Origin: Caryophanales bacterium UBA6985 | GTDB lineage: Bacteria > Bacillota_I > Bacilli_A > RF39 > UBA660 | Direction: 5' to 3' | Assembly: GCA_002450035.1 (NCBI GenBank) | Contig: DJYF01000052.1 | Coordinates: 1 to 64,000 of the forward strand | DNA length: 64,000 bases | The notes under the pieces: model-generated | The model's input: the letters and a program-made list of their open reading frames with translations, nothing else | Database searches by the model: none | What the model was told of the DNA's origin: nothing | Translations under genes and position numbers: made by a program | Shown here: positions 17,275 through 25,964 of the stretch, in pieces | How positions within the stretch are numbered: the stretch's first letter is position 1 | Layout of the letters: each line of letters begins with the position of its first letter

Positions 17275-18669
17275 ATGATACATATTAAAATAGACTCAAG
17301 AAAGGTAGTACCAGGAGATACTTTTGTAGCTATAAGAGGAACTACCACTGATGGACATAAATTTATAGATGATGTAATTAAAAAGGGAGCATCATGTGTT
17401 GTAATAGATCATGATATGGAAGTACCCAATAATGTAAAAAAAATAATTGTTAATGATACTAATGAATGGTTAACTAACACTTTAGTAGAAAATTACTCAA
17501 GTGTTATTAATAAAATGAATCTAATTGGTATAACAGGCACAAATGGTAAAACAACAACAGCCTATCTTACTTACCAATTACTAAATGAATTAGGGGAAAA
17601 AACAGCCTACATAGGTACAATTGGATGTTATATTCCAGGAGAAGAAGTCCTTGAGTTACCTAATACTACTCCTAATATCTTAGACCTTTATGAGTTATTA
17701 CTAAACGCTCTTTCAAAAGGAGTAGAAACCGTTGCCATGGAAACATCTTCTCACGGGCTTTCTCTTGGAAGAACAAAAGGATTAAAATTCAAAACTGGTT
17801 TATTTACCAATCTTACACAAGATCACTTAGACTATCATAAAACGATGGAAAACTATTTAAATTCTAAGATGTTACTACTAGATCAATTAGAAGGAACTAT
17901 GTTACTTAATTCAGATGATAAAGCGTCTTCAAAATGGGAAGAACGTTTTAGTAAAACTAAAACATTTGGAAAAAATGGTGATATTAAATTAATTGACTAT
18001 AGATTTGAAAATACTAATACAATTATTAATATAGAATATCTTGGTAAAGAATATACTATAACTACAAACTTATTAGGTGAATTTAATGTTTATAATTATC
18101 TTGGAGTACTTGGTATTGCTCTTGAAAGAGGATATAGTATTGAAGATATTATAGATAAAACTAAAGATGTATATCCACCTAAAGGTAGATGTGAACTTAT
18201 TCCTTATAATGGAGGAATAATTGTTGTAGACTATGCTCATACACCAGATGCAGTTGAAAAGATCATTAATACTTTTAAAGGCTATGATGTAGTAACTGTA
18301 TTTGGATGTGGAGGAGATAGAGATAAAACTAAAAGACCTATCATGGGTTCTATTGCATCAAACTTATCCAATGTAGCAATTGTTACAAGTGATAATCCTA
18401 GAACAGAAGAACCTATGAGAATAATAGATGATATAGTTGCTGGAATAAAAAAGAAAAACTATATAATAGCAGCTGATAGAAAGAAAGCTATTGAACTTGG
18501 TGTTAATGCAGCTAAACCTGGAACTGTAGTATTAATTCTTGGAAAAGGTCATGAAGACTATCAAATAATTGGTAGAGAAAAACATCATTTCTCAGATCAA
18601 GAAGTTGTAGAAAACTATATTAAAGAAAAAGAAGAAATTAAAAAATTAGAAAGAAAAAAAAGAGGATAA
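17275..18669 (+). CDS. murE: UDP-MurNAc-tripeptide synthetase MurE
   Basis: A 464-residue Mur ligase. The N-terminal domain begins with IDSRKVVPGDTFVAIRG (about residues 5-21), the ATP loop GTNGKT is at 88-93, SSHGL near 157, and the C-terminal domain carries GCGGDRDKTKRP and DNPR at 373-376. MurE adds the third amino acid to the peptidoglycan stem, and DNPR is the motif known for meso-diaminopimelate users, so this organism probably has DAP-type peptidoglycan. The start at 17275 has AAGGAAGTG upstream; the extension to 17209 contains the DnaA-box-like repeats and is not expected to be translated. It is a single gene, not in a dcw cluster. Confidence 0.92.
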   Translation: MIHIKIDSRKVVPGDTFVAIRGTTTDGHKFIDDVIKKGASCVVIDHDMEVPNNVKKIIVNDTNEWLTNTLVENYSSVINKMNLIGITGTNGKTTTAYLTYQLLNELGEKTAYIGTIGCYIPGEEVLELPNTTPNILDLYELLLNALSKGVETVAMETSSHGLSLGRTKGLKFKTGLFTNLTQDHLDYHKTMENYLNSKMLLLDQLEGTMLLNSDDKASSKWEERFSKTKTFGKNGDIKLIDYRFENTNTIINIEYLGKEYTITTNLLGEFNVYNYLGVLGIALERGYSIEDIIDKTKDVYPPKGRCELIPYNGGIIVVDYAHTPDAVEKIINTFKGYDVVTVFGCGGDRDKTKRPIMGSIASNLSNVAIVTSDNPRTEEPMRIIDDIVAGIKKKNYIIAADRKKAIELGVNAAKPGTVVLILGKGHEDYQIIGREKHHFSDQEVVENYIKEKEEIKKLERKKRG

Positions 18670-18682
18670 TAATCCTCTTTTT
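18661..18682. terminator. Bidirectional terminator between murE and the CaCA exchanger
   Basis: AGAGGAT pairs with ATCCTCT. T-runs follow on both strands, so it can end both converging genes. Confidence 0.85.
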
Positions 18683-19637
18683 AAAGTGCCAAAACAAGGA
18701 AATAATAAAGTAAGAATAAACCTAACATTATTAAACCATTAAGTCTTGTTATTATTCTTCCTTCAATAGCAAATACAAATAATAAATCAGCTGCTAACAT
18801 TACCATTACACAGTCAAGTAAGTTAACTTCGCTTGGAATTAAGTTACCATATACTAAAACTGGTAAGGTAAGAACTATACACATATTAAATATATTACTA
18901 CCAATTATATTACCAATTAATAAGTCCTGTTCACCTTTTTTGGATGAAACTATTGTAGTTACAAGTTCAGGTAGAGAAGTACCAAATGCAATAATTGTTA
19001 AAGCAATTAGTCTTTCGCTTAGACCAATTAAGTTTGCAATTTCAACTGATGAATCAACTACTAAATCAGAACCAAATACAATTCCAACTAATCCAACTAT
19101 AACAAGTAAGAATGATTGCCATACACCGAACTGAGGTCTACCACGATATTTTTCCCCATGTTTTAAAGCAGATCTAATAGTATAGTTTAAGAAAACACCA
19201 AATATTAATAACATAACAATAGCGTCTCCTATTGAAAACATATTAACAGTACCATTTTTCAATATTTCATCATTTATAAGTGCTATGAAAACACCTGTAA
19301 TTAATAAACAAATAGGAAGTTCTGCTTTAATTGTGTTATTTTTTACAGCAATTGGTCTAACAAGAGCAGCAAGTCCAATTAGCATGAATATATTAAGCAC
19401 TCCAGAACCAATTACATTACCAAATGTAAGATCGCCTGAGTTGGTTTTTAGTGCTTGAAATGATACAGCAAGTTCTGGTGCCGAGGTACCAAATGCAACA
19501 ATGGTTAAACCTATTATTGTCTTAGGTATTTTAAAATTCATTGCAATAGATGCAGCACCATCTACAAACCAATCAGCTCCCTTTATTAAAAGGGCAAATC
19601 CTACTATTAAAAGACAAGTATTTAAGAATATTGTCAT
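18681..19637 (-). CDS. yrbG: CaCA-family cation/Ca2+ exchanger, YrbG type
   Basis: A 318-residue membrane protein with the two inverted alpha-repeats of the family: GLTIVAFGTSAPELAVS (about residues 43-59) with GNVIGSGVLN (about 73-82), and ALTIIAFGTSLPELVTT (about 210-226) with GNIIGSNIFN (about 240-249). The Glu in each PEL binds the ion. It exchanges Na+ or H+ for Ca2+ or a similar cation across the cell membrane. I start at the ATG at 19637, ten bases after GGAG; the GTG at 19646 is too close to that site. A TGCTAATAT -10 lies upstream on this strand. Confidence 0.9.
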   Translation of the reverse strand: MTIFLNTCLLIVGFALLIKGADWFVDGAASIAMNFKIPKTIIGLTIVAFGTSAPELAVSFQALKTNSGDLTFGNVIGSGVLNIFMLIGLAALVRPIAVKNNTIKAELPICLLITGVFIALINDEILKNGTVNMFSIGDAIVMLLIFGVFLNYTIRSALKHGEKYRGRPQFGVWQSFLLVIVGLVGIVFGSDLVVDSSVEIANLIGLSERLIALTIIAFGTSLPELVTTIVSSKKGEQDLLIGNIIGSNIFNMCIVLTLPVLVYGNLIPSEVNLLDCVMVMLAADLLFVFAIEGRIITRLNGLIMLGLFLLYYFLVLAL

Positions 19638-19683
19638 TTTACTCACACTCCATAATTAAATATTAGCATATTATTATTTTAAA

Positions 19684-19712
19684 TTGAATATAGAACGAAT
19701 GTTTGGTATAAT
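19684..19712 (+). promoter_or_regulatory. Promoter of the Y-family polymerase operon
   Basis: TTGAAT (19684-19689), a 17-base spacer and TATAAT (19707-19712). The spacer contains the SOS box. Confidence 0.75.
19692..19705 (+). promoter_or_regulatory. SOS box (LexA/DinR operator)
   Basis: The sequence GAACGAATGTTT fits the Gram-positive LexA consensus GAACRNRYGTTY at all 12 inner positions; only the two outer bases differ. It lies in the spacer of the promoter, so LexA would block polymerase binding until DNA damage. Confidence 0.8.
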
Positions 19713-19737
19713 ACTAATGATTGAAGAGGTGATAAAA

Positions 19738-21240
19738 ATGGATCGAATATTTATGTGTATTGATTTAAAAAGTTTTTATGCCTCAGTTGAATGCCGTGAA
19801 AGAGACCTTGATCCTTTAGATACTAATTTAGTTGTTGCAGATCCTTCAAGAACAACTAAAACAATCTGTTTAGCTGTAAGTCCATCCCTAAAAGCACATG
19901 GAATATCAGGACGTGCTAGATTATTTGAAGTTGTATCTCGTGTTAAAGAAGTAAATGATGAACGTCTTAAAAAGTCTTCTCATAAACGTTTTAAAGGTTC
20001 TTCTTATATAGCATCAGAATTAAAAAATAATAATGACTTAAAATTAGATTATATAGTTGCACCTCCTCGTATGAAATTATATATGAAGTACAGTACTACT
20101 ATTTATAATGTATATTTAAAATATCTATCAAAAGATGACATATATGTTTATTCAATTGATGAAGTATTCTGTGATATTACAAATTATTTGAAATTATATA
20201 AATGTACTCCTGAAGAACTAGTTAGAATGATGATTAAAGATGTTTTAAATGTAACAGGTATAACTGCAACAGCAGGAATAGGTACTAATATGTATTTAGC
20301 TAAAGTTGCTATGGATATTGTTGCAAAGCATAGGGATGCAGATGAATATGGGGTACGTCTTGCCCAGATTGATGAAATGTCTTATAGAGAGTTACTATGG
20401 AACCATCGTCCTTTAACAGACTTTTGGAGAGTAGGAAAAGGAATTGCTAAAAAGTTAGAAGAACATCATATGTATACCATGGGAGATGTATGTTTAAAAT
20501 CAATTGAAGATGAAGATTTACTTTATAAGTTATTTGGAGTAAATGCCGAATTATTAATAGACCATGCCTGGGGATATGAACCATGTACTATAGAAGATGT
20601 AAGAAAATATAAACCAACAACTAACAGTATAAGTGTTGGTCAAGTTCTTCATGAACCATATAATTTTTTAAAGGCTCGTCTTATTGTAAGAGAAATGATT
20701 GAAGGATTATCTTTAGATTTGGTTAAAAAACATAAAGTTACATCTCAGTTAGTTTTAACAATTGGGTATGATGTAGATAACCTAAATATTCCTAAGATAA
20801 GAGATCACTACTCAGGTCCAATTACTTTTGATTTTTATGGAAGAGCAGTTCCAAAACATGCTCATGGAACAATTAATATAGATCACAAGACTTCATCATA
20901 TGAAGTACTTGCAGAAAAAGTAATTGAATTATTTGATCATATAACTAATATGCAATTATTAATTAGAAGAATAAATATTGCAGCATGTAATATAGTAGAT
21001 GAAAGAGAAGTAGAAAAAGAAGTACATATTAAACAAGTAGATTTATTTTCAAACTTTGAAGAAGAAAATAAAAAAAGAGAAATAAGTAAAAAACGTGAAA
21101 AAGAAGAACTTGTTTTAGAAAGAACACTTCTAAATATAAAAGAAAAATATGGTAAGAATGCTATATTAAAAGGAATGAATCTTGAACAAGGTGGTACAGC
21201 AATAGATAGAAACAGTCAGGTAGGTGGTCACCATGGATAA
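19738..21240 (+). CDS. Y-family translesion DNA polymerase (UvrX/UmuC-like)
   Basis: A 500-residue polymerase. FMCIDLKSFYASVE (about residues 5-18) holds the first metal-binding Asp and the steric-gate region, VYSIDEVFCDIT (about 137-148) the second acidic pair, and a helix-hairpin-helix region (about 220-250) follows. The C-terminal little-finger domain and a charged tail complete it. It copies past damaged bases at the cost of errors. The form resembles UvrX/YqjW of Bacilli more than the shorter DinB. Start at 19738 with GAGGTGAT. Downstream yolD-like gene overlaps by eight bases, the usual pairing in Firmicutes. The SOS box puts it under LexA. Confidence 0.9.
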   Translation: MDRIFMCIDLKSFYASVECRERDLDPLDTNLVVADPSRTTKTICLAVSPSLKAHGISGRARLFEVVSRVKEVNDERLKKSSHKRFKGSSYIASELKNNNDLKLDYIVAPPRMKLYMKYSTTIYNVYLKYLSKDDIYVYSIDEVFCDITNYLKLYKCTPEELVRMMIKDVLNVTGITATAGIGTNMYLAKVAMDIVAKHRDADEYGVRLAQIDEMSYRELLWNHRPLTDFWRVGKGIAKKLEEHHMYTMGDVCLKSIEDEDLLYKLFGVNAELLIDHAWGYEPCTIEDVRKYKPTTNSISVGQVLHEPYNFLKARLIVREMIEGLSLDLVKKHKVTSQLVLTIGYDVDNLNIPKIRDHYSGPITFDFYGRAVPKHAHGTINIDHKTSSYEVLAEKVIELFDHITNMQLLIRRINIAACNIVDEREVEKEVHIKQVDLFSNFEEENKKREISKKREKEELVLERTLLNIKEKYGKNAILKGMNLEQGGTAIDRNSQVGGHHG

Positions 21241-21643
21241 GTATGCATCAATTATTAATATTAAACATTTTGAACCTAGACATGAAAGAATGTCTTTATA
21301 TGCACGTTCTGCCCAGTTTGCACCATTTGCGGCTCTAACTGGTTATGAAGAGTCAGTAGAAGAAACAGGAAGACTTACAAGTGAGAGAATAGAAATAGAA
21401 GAGGGATTAAAAGAAATCATCAATGGGGAACTTTTAAAGATAAAAGAAGTAATAAAAGAAAAACCAGTTATAAAAGTAACATATTTTGTAAAAGATACTA
21501 AAAAGACAGGTGGTAAATATGTTACTCTAGAAAATTCTATTAAAAGAATAGATGAATATAAAAAAGAATTAGTATTTATTGATAATTCTAAAGTTAAAAT
21601 AGAAGATGTAATTAAATTAGACATAAAAAAAAGAGAAACCTAA
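21233..21643 (+). CDS. YolD-like protein
   Basis: A 136-residue protein of the YolD family. The block HERMSLYARSAQFAPFAAL (about residues 18-36) is typical, as is the C-terminal strand-rich region with short polar helices. YolD proteins are encoded next to UmuC/UvrX-type polymerases and are thought to assist them, though the mechanism is not known. It overlaps the polymerase gene by eight bases and shares its SOS-controlled promoter. The start is ATG 21233, with AGGTGG upstream; GTG at 21224 is inside that site. Confidence 0.85.
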   Translation: MDKYASIINIKHFEPRHERMSLYARSAQFAPFAALTGYEESVEETGRLTSERIEIEEGLKEIINGELLKIKEVIKEKPVIKVTYFVKDTKKTGGKYVTLENSIKRIDEYKKELVFIDNSKVKIEDVIKLDIKKRET

Positions 21644-21656
21644 GTTTCTTTTTTTA
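21626..21656. terminator. Bidirectional terminator between yolD-like gene and mgtE
   Basis: AGAAAC pairs with GTTTCT around a CTAA loop, with A-run on the left and T-run on the right, so it serves both strands. Confidence 0.85.
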
Positions 21657-22988
21657 TAATCCTAAAATAAGTGTTGCTATTTTAAAGTAAATTAATAATG
21701 AACATGCATCAACAATAGTTGTAATAAATGGACTTGCCATAACTGCTGGGTCAAATCCTATTCTCTTAGCCACCATTGGTAATGTTCCACCAATAATCTT
21801 TGCAATAATAACAGTAATACATAAAGTAACACATACAGCAGCTGCAACTGGAATAGTAACTCTATCAATAACAAGTAATTTTACAAAGTTACATACAGCA
21901 AGTACTATTGAACAAAGTATAGCAACTCTAATTTCTTTCCATATTACTTTAAATATATCTTTAAATTCAATTTGATTAAGTGATAAAGCACGAATAATAG
22001 AAACAGATGCTTGTCCACCAGCATTACCACCTGTATCCATTAACATTGGTATAAATGCTGTTAATACAGTACAAGCTGCTAACTTACTTTCAAATGAAGA
22101 AATAATTCCTCCTGTAAAAGTAGCTGAAATCATAAGTAATAATAACCAAGGAATACGTGATTTAAATATTTCAAATGTCGTAATCTTATCATATGGTTTA
22201 TCAACTGGTATGATGGCAGCCATCTTTTTCATATCTTCGGTTGCTTCTTCTTCAAGTACATCGACAACATCATCGATAGTAATGATACCAACAAGTCTTT
22301 TTTCTGAGTCAACTACAGGCATGACAGTGACGTCATATTTCTTAAATATGTTAGCAACTTCCTCTTGGTCCATTGATGTAGTAGCAAATATTTCTACAGG
22401 TTTAGCAAGCTTATCAATAGTTTCATCTTTACTAGCAAATAATAAATCTTTTAATTCAACTTTACCATCAAGTCTTCTTTCTTTATCTAGAATGAAAACA
22501 TTATCGATAGTTTCATATTCATCAGCACGTTTTTTAAGAATATTAATAGCACTTTCAACTGTAATAGTATTTTTAAGTTCCGCATATTCAGTAGTCATTA
22601 AAGAACCAGCTGAATCTTCTCTATAATTTAAAAGTTTATTAACATCTTTTCTTGTTTCTTCATTACATTTTTTTAATATTTTATCTACAAGATTAGCAGG
22701 CATTTCTTCTAGTACATCGGCAGCATCATCTGAGTACATCTCTTCAATAAGGGCAACTGCTTCTTTATCACTTAAGTATTCTAATACTTCAGTTGAAATT
22801 GAAGGATCAAATAATGCAAATACATCAACTGCATCATCTTTCTTTAATAGTCTAAATAGTACAATTATGTCCTTAACATCAAATTCACTTAATATTTCAG
22901 CAATATCTGAATTGTTCATTTGAGATAATTCTACTTTTAGGATTTTATAGTTTTTCTCTTCTAAAAGAGATTTGATTCTTTCTTCCAT
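21654..22988 (-). CDS. mgtE: Magnesium transporter MgtE
   Basis: A 444-residue protein with the full MgtE layout: a cytosolic N-domain of helical repeats (about residues 5-115, with SDKEAVALIEEMYSDDAADVLEEM), two CBS domains (about 130-190 and 195-255), a plug helix, and five membrane helices (about 280-443) with the GGNAGGQ motif of the pore. It lets Mg2+ in along the gradient and closes when the N-domain and CBS domains bind Mg2+. The ribosome site GGAGG lies inside a 29-codon upstream ORF that overlaps the mgtE start. I see no M-box riboswitch, so the leader ORF may be the control element. Confidence 0.93.
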   Translation of the reverse strand: MEERIKSLLEEKNYKILKVELSQMNNSDIAEILSEFDVKDIIVLFRLLKKDDAVDVFALFDPSISTEVLEYLSDKEAVALIEEMYSDDAADVLEEMPANLVDKILKKCNEETRKDVNKLLNYREDSAGSLMTTEYAELKNTITVESAINILKKRADEYETIDNVFILDKERRLDGKVELKDLLFASKDETIDKLAKPVEIFATTSMDQEEVANIFKKYDVTVMPVVDSEKRLVGIITIDDVVDVLEEEATEDMKKMAAIIPVDKPYDKITTFEIFKSRIPWLLLLMISATFTGGIISSFESKLAACTVLTAFIPMLMDTGGNAGGQASVSIIRALSLNQIEFKDIFKVIWKEIRVAILCSIVLAVCNFVKLLVIDRVTIPVAAAVCVTLCITVIIAKIIGGTLPMVAKRIGFDPAVMASPFITTIVDACSLLIYFKIATLILGL

Positions 22989-23050
22989 AATATACCTCCA
23001 AAAGTGATTTTTTTAAAATAATAACTATGATAATCATTCAGGCTATCCAT
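22961..23050 (-). CDS. 29-codon leader ORF overlapping the mgtE start
   Basis: The ORF begins MDSLNDYHSYYF and ends at a TAG at 22961-22963, 28 bases inside mgtE in another frame. It has its own ribosome site (AAAGGAG) twelve bases before the ATG, slightly long, and the mgtE ribosome site GGAGGT lies in its codons for GG. A -10 (TATAAT, complement of 23085-23090) puts transcription about 28 bases before it. Translating ribosomes would pass over the mgtE start, so the ORF can couple or block mgtE translation. Leader peptides are known for other Mg2+ transporters (MgtA, CorA types). I infer a regulatory role; the peptide is not recognised. Confidence 0.55.
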   Translation of the reverse strand: MDSLNDYHSYYFKKITFGGILWKKESNLF

Positions 23051-23084
23051 AATAAAACATCACTCCTTTCAGTATTACGATTAC

Positions 23085-23090
23085 ATTATA
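23085..23090 (-). promoter_or_regulatory. -10 element of the mgtE leader transcript
   Basis: The complement reads TATAAT. No good -35 is seen 17 bases upstream. Confidence 0.5.
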
Positions 23091-23213
23091 TCGTTAATGA
23101 TGTGAAAAAATAACCCCTTTGAATATTTTTTCGCAATACAAGTCCTAATTTTACAATATTTTGTTTTATTTTTCAAATTTCTACTTTATATATTTATACT
23201 TAATAGTTTTCTG

Positions 23214-23241
23214 TTGCATTTATAATTATTTTTTTTATAAT
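23214..23241 (+). promoter_or_regulatory. Promoter of the HExxH protein gene
   Basis: TTGCAT (23214-23219), 16 bases, TATAAT (23236-23241), 25 bases before the ATG. It diverges from the mgtE promoter. Confidence 0.6.
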
Positions 23242-23265
23242 AAACATTAATTTGGAGGAGTATCT

Positions 23266-23928
23266 ATGAAAGATAAAAGAAAACTTATATCTTTATTTAT
23301 CTGTTCAATTATTATTCTTGTTTGTACAGTATCTTATATTTTTTCTTCATCTTTAGTTAGAAATGAAAAAGGTATACTTGCATATGTTGATGATGTAAAA
23401 GTAATAACTACTTCAACTACTACTAAAAAAGAGTATAAAAAAATAGTTGTTGAAGCTCCTGGTGATGTAAGTGAAAACATTATTAATGTTGCCTATGAAG
23501 AATTAAGTTTTATTCCAGATACTCTGCAAGATTTATTTGTATCATCTTCATGGCATTTAGTTTTATCTAATGATAATCTTTCAAAAGTATACTTTGATAA
23601 TAAATATAAAAGTGTATTAGGATTAACTGAATATGAATCATCTTCCATAATACTTGAAGCAAAAGAAAAGTCTATAAGGGAATCTTTAATTCATGAAATG
23701 GGACATTTTCTAGACTATATAACTGGATTTACTACCATGGAAAATGATTTTGAAAATAATTACTATAATATTGAATTGAATGAGTTTAAAAGTCATATAA
23801 AAAATCCTGGATGTGTAAGAGATTCTCAAGAATTATTTGCAGAAGAGTTTTTCTATATGTTTAAGGATAAATCAAAATGTACGCCATTAGTATTAAACTT
23901 TATACAAACGAAGTTAAATAGTATATAA
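23266..23928 (+). CDS. Membrane-anchored putative zinc metalloprotease (HExxH)
   Basis: A 220-residue protein with an N-terminal signal or anchor (about residues 7-26), a Thr/Lys-rich linker, and a domain with HEMGH at 143-147 followed by two glutamates in AEEFFYMF (E193, E194), one of which could be the third zinc ligand. This arrangement, with small size, resembles the protease domain family of anthrax lethal factor (ATLF-like), found in many Bacilli as secreted proteins. It would act outside the cell. Substrate unknown. GGAGGAG lies before the ATG and the gene has its own promoter; the next gene follows 19 bases after the stop. Confidence 0.7.
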   Translation: MKDKRKLISLFICSIIILVCTVSYIFSSSLVRNEKGILAYVDDVKVITTSTTTKKEYKKIVVEAPGDVSENIINVAYEELSFIPDTLQDLFVSSSWHLVLSNDNLSKVYFDNKYKSVLGLTEYESSSIILEAKEKSIRESLIHEMGHFLDYITGFTTMENDFENNYYNIELNEFKSHIKNPGCVRDSQELFAEEFFYMFKDKSKCTPLVLNFIQTKLNSI

Positions 23929-23947
23929 TAAAAAAGAGGTAATAAAT

Positions 23948-24460
23948 ATGGAAAAAGATATAAATACAGAATGTAATAATTGTAAAAAGAAAGTAACAAA
24001 GAAAAGAAGTGCTAAAAAAGTAATTACTATAATTACTCTTGTTGCAGTACTTGGTCTAACTGGTGTAGGTATAAAAAAACATATAGATTCTAAACCAACA
24101 TATACACTTAATGAAGAAACTAAGAAGAATGAGTTAGATGGAACTATTACATATGGAAAATTTACTGGTTATAGACTTTATACACTAATAGACTTAAATG
24201 GTGAAGAAAAATATGTAATAGGTAAGAGAACAATAGATGGAATATCTGATCTTTCTAATGGTTTAAAGTATTCTCTTACAAGTGATAAATATAAAACATC
24301 AGAAGTATATATAGCTAAAGAAGAGTATCTTGATGGGTATTTAATTACTTTAGATTATGTTCAACAAGTATATGATTCTACTGATATAGCAAATATATGT
24401 GAAGCAATAGAAGAATATAAATCAAATGTATCTTCTGAAGAGAAAACTCTTACTAGATAG
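23948..24460 (+). CDS. Hypothetical single-pass membrane protein with N-terminal Cys pair
   Basis: A 170-residue protein. Residues 1-25 are polar and basic with CNNC at 9-12, a membrane helix follows (about 27-48), and the rest is a polar outer domain. The basic stretch before the helix predicts the N-terminus inside. I do not recognise the outer domain. AGAGGT lies before the ATG and the gene follows the HExxH protein in the same direction, so the two may be co-expressed. Confidence 0.65.
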   Translation: MEKDINTECNNCKKKVTKKRSAKKVITIITLVAVLGLTGVGIKKHIDSKPTYTLNEETKKNELDGTITYGKFTGYRLYTLIDLNGEEKYVIGKRTIDGISDLSNGLKYSLTSDKYKTSEVYIAKEEYLDGYLITLDYVQQVYDSTDIANICEAIEEYKSNVSSEEKTLTR

Positions 24461-24505
24461 TTTATAAACATTTTAAAAATGTTATAATTATTAAGAGGAG
24501 GAAAT

Positions 24506-25159
24506 ATGAATAATAATATCAATTTATATTCTAGAGTATTTAGATGGCTAGCAATAGGTTTACTAGTATCATTCTTAGGAGGATATGTTTTATCTCTTAA
24601 TGACGGAGCACTTCTAGGACCAATAATTACAAGTGGTACTTGGACTATTGCAATAGTTGTACAAGTATTGATAGCTTTATTATTTGGAGTTTTACTTAAG
24701 AAGATAAACTATACAACATGTATAATATTCTATCTAATTTATTGTGCTATAACAGGTCTTGATATTGGATGTGTCTTATTAGTATATGAAATGTCTAGTG
24801 TTATATATATCTTTATAGCAACATCTGCTATATTTGCTTTTTTATCATTCATAGGTGATAAATTAAATGTAGATGTAACTAAATTAGGTACTATACTTGT
24901 AATATCTTTAATTGGAGTAATAGTATTTTCAATCTTAAATATGTTAATATTCCATTCAGAAATAACTGCTTTATTTATTGCTATAATAGCTTTAGTAGTT
25001 TTCTTAGGATTTATTATTTACGATTTAAAGATTGTAGAACCACTTGCAGACTTCTATGGTGAAGATAAAGCTGCTATTTATTCAGCATTTCAATTATATA
25101 TAGATTTTATAAACGTATTTATAAGACTATTAGAAATATTTGGAAAGAGAAGAGATTAG
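24506..25159 (+). CDS. Bax inhibitor-1 family membrane protein
   Basis: A 217-residue protein with seven hydrophobic segments and the family C-terminus (IIYDLKIVE about residues 170-178, then AFQLYIDFINVFIRLLEIFG about 190-209). BI-1/YccA family members are membrane proteins; a Bacillus homologue (YetJ) is a pH-sensitive Ca2+ leak channel, so a Ca2+ role is likely but not shown here. GAGGAGG precedes the ATG. A TGTTATAAT -10 (24480-24488) overlaps a small palindrome (24467-24483). Confidence 0.85.
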   Translation: MNNNINLYSRVFRWLAIGLLVSFLGGYVLSLNDGALLGPIITSGTWTIAIVVQVLIALLFGVLLKKINYTTCIIFYLIYCAITGLDIGCVLLVYEMSSVIYIFIATSAIFAFLSFIGDKLNVDVTKLGTILVISLIGVIVFSILNMLIFHSEITALFIAIIALVVFLGFIIYDLKIVEPLADFYGEDKAAIYSAFQLYIDFINVFIRLLEIFGKRRD

Positions 25160-25178
25160 TTTTTACTAATCTCTTTTA
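25150..25178 (+). terminator. Rho-independent terminator
   Basis: AAGAGATTAGT pairs with ACTAATCTCTT, then T-run. Confidence 0.9.
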
Positions 25179-25237
25179 TTTGACTTATTTAACTAAAAGT
25201 ACTAGAATAAACGACAATTTATGGGGGAAGTGTTGGT

Positions 25238-25963
25238 ATGAAGAAAAATATTCTAAGATTACTTTTTTTAGTACTTGTTTTATTTGTTAACATAAATTTA
25301 GTACCACTTGTTTGGACTACTAATATGCCTACTTATTTAGCTAATGATAATATCATTGCTTTAGTAGATACTGACGAAGAAAAACCAGTAGAAGTTAATC
25401 ACTTAGTAAAAGACTTACAAGAAGAATATAATAATACTGATATTAAAGCAGTACTTACAATAGATAATACTGATTATTCAACTCCGGTTATGCAAACAAA
25501 AGATAATAAATTTTATCTATTCCGTAATCTTTATAAGAAAAAAGATGAATTTGGTACACCATTTGTTGATTATAGAGTAGATTTAAATAATGCTAAAAAA
25601 ACATTAATATTTGGTCATAATTCTATATATAGACATATGGCTTTTGAAATACTTAATAATTATTATGAAGAGTCTTATTATAAAGATCATCAATATATAA
25701 CTTTATATCTAGAAAATGATATAAAGAAATATCAAATATTCTCTGTCTATGTAGAAACAAAAGACTTTGACTATTATGATATGAAATATACAGAAGAAGA
25801 ATGGAATAAACATATAAATAAACTTAAGAATAAATCATTCTATGAAACTAATGTAGATGTTGAAAGTGAAGATAATATTTTAATATTACAAACATGTTCT
25901 ACATCTAAGAAATTTAAAACAGATAAATATAAATTCATTATAGTAGTAGCTAAAGAGGTTTAA
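25238..25963 (+). CDS. srtB: Class B sortase
   Basis: A 241-residue transpeptidase with an N-terminal anchor (about residues 6-25) and the sortase barrel: FGHN with H127 and LQTCS with C220. Sortases join surface proteins to peptidoglycan by cutting a C-terminal sorting signal. The third catalytic residue in known sortases is an Arg near the end (R-x-V-V); here the same place reads KYKFIIVVAK, with Lys232 the best candidate, so an Arg-to-Lys exchange is possible. No sorting-signal protein is next to it. GGGGGA lies upstream of the start. Confidence 0.82.
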   Translation: MKKNILRLLFLVLVLFVNINLVPLVWTTNMPTYLANDNIIALVDTDEEKPVEVNHLVKDLQEEYNNTDIKAVLTIDNTDYSTPVMQTKDNKFYLFRNLYKKKDEFGTPFVDYRVDLNNAKKTLIFGHNSIYRHMAFEILNNYYEESYYKDHQYITLYLENDIKKYQIFSVYVETKDFDYYDMKYTEEEWNKHINKLKNKSFYETNVDVESEDNILILQTCSTSKKFKTDKYKFIIVVAKEV

Positions 25964-25964
25964 T

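Noticed and set aside
22989..23265. An M-box (ykoK) Mg2+ riboswitch upstream of mgtE
   Set aside because: The - strand leader is only about 90 bases from the -10 to the mgtE start and shows none of the conserved M-box segments or a terminator.
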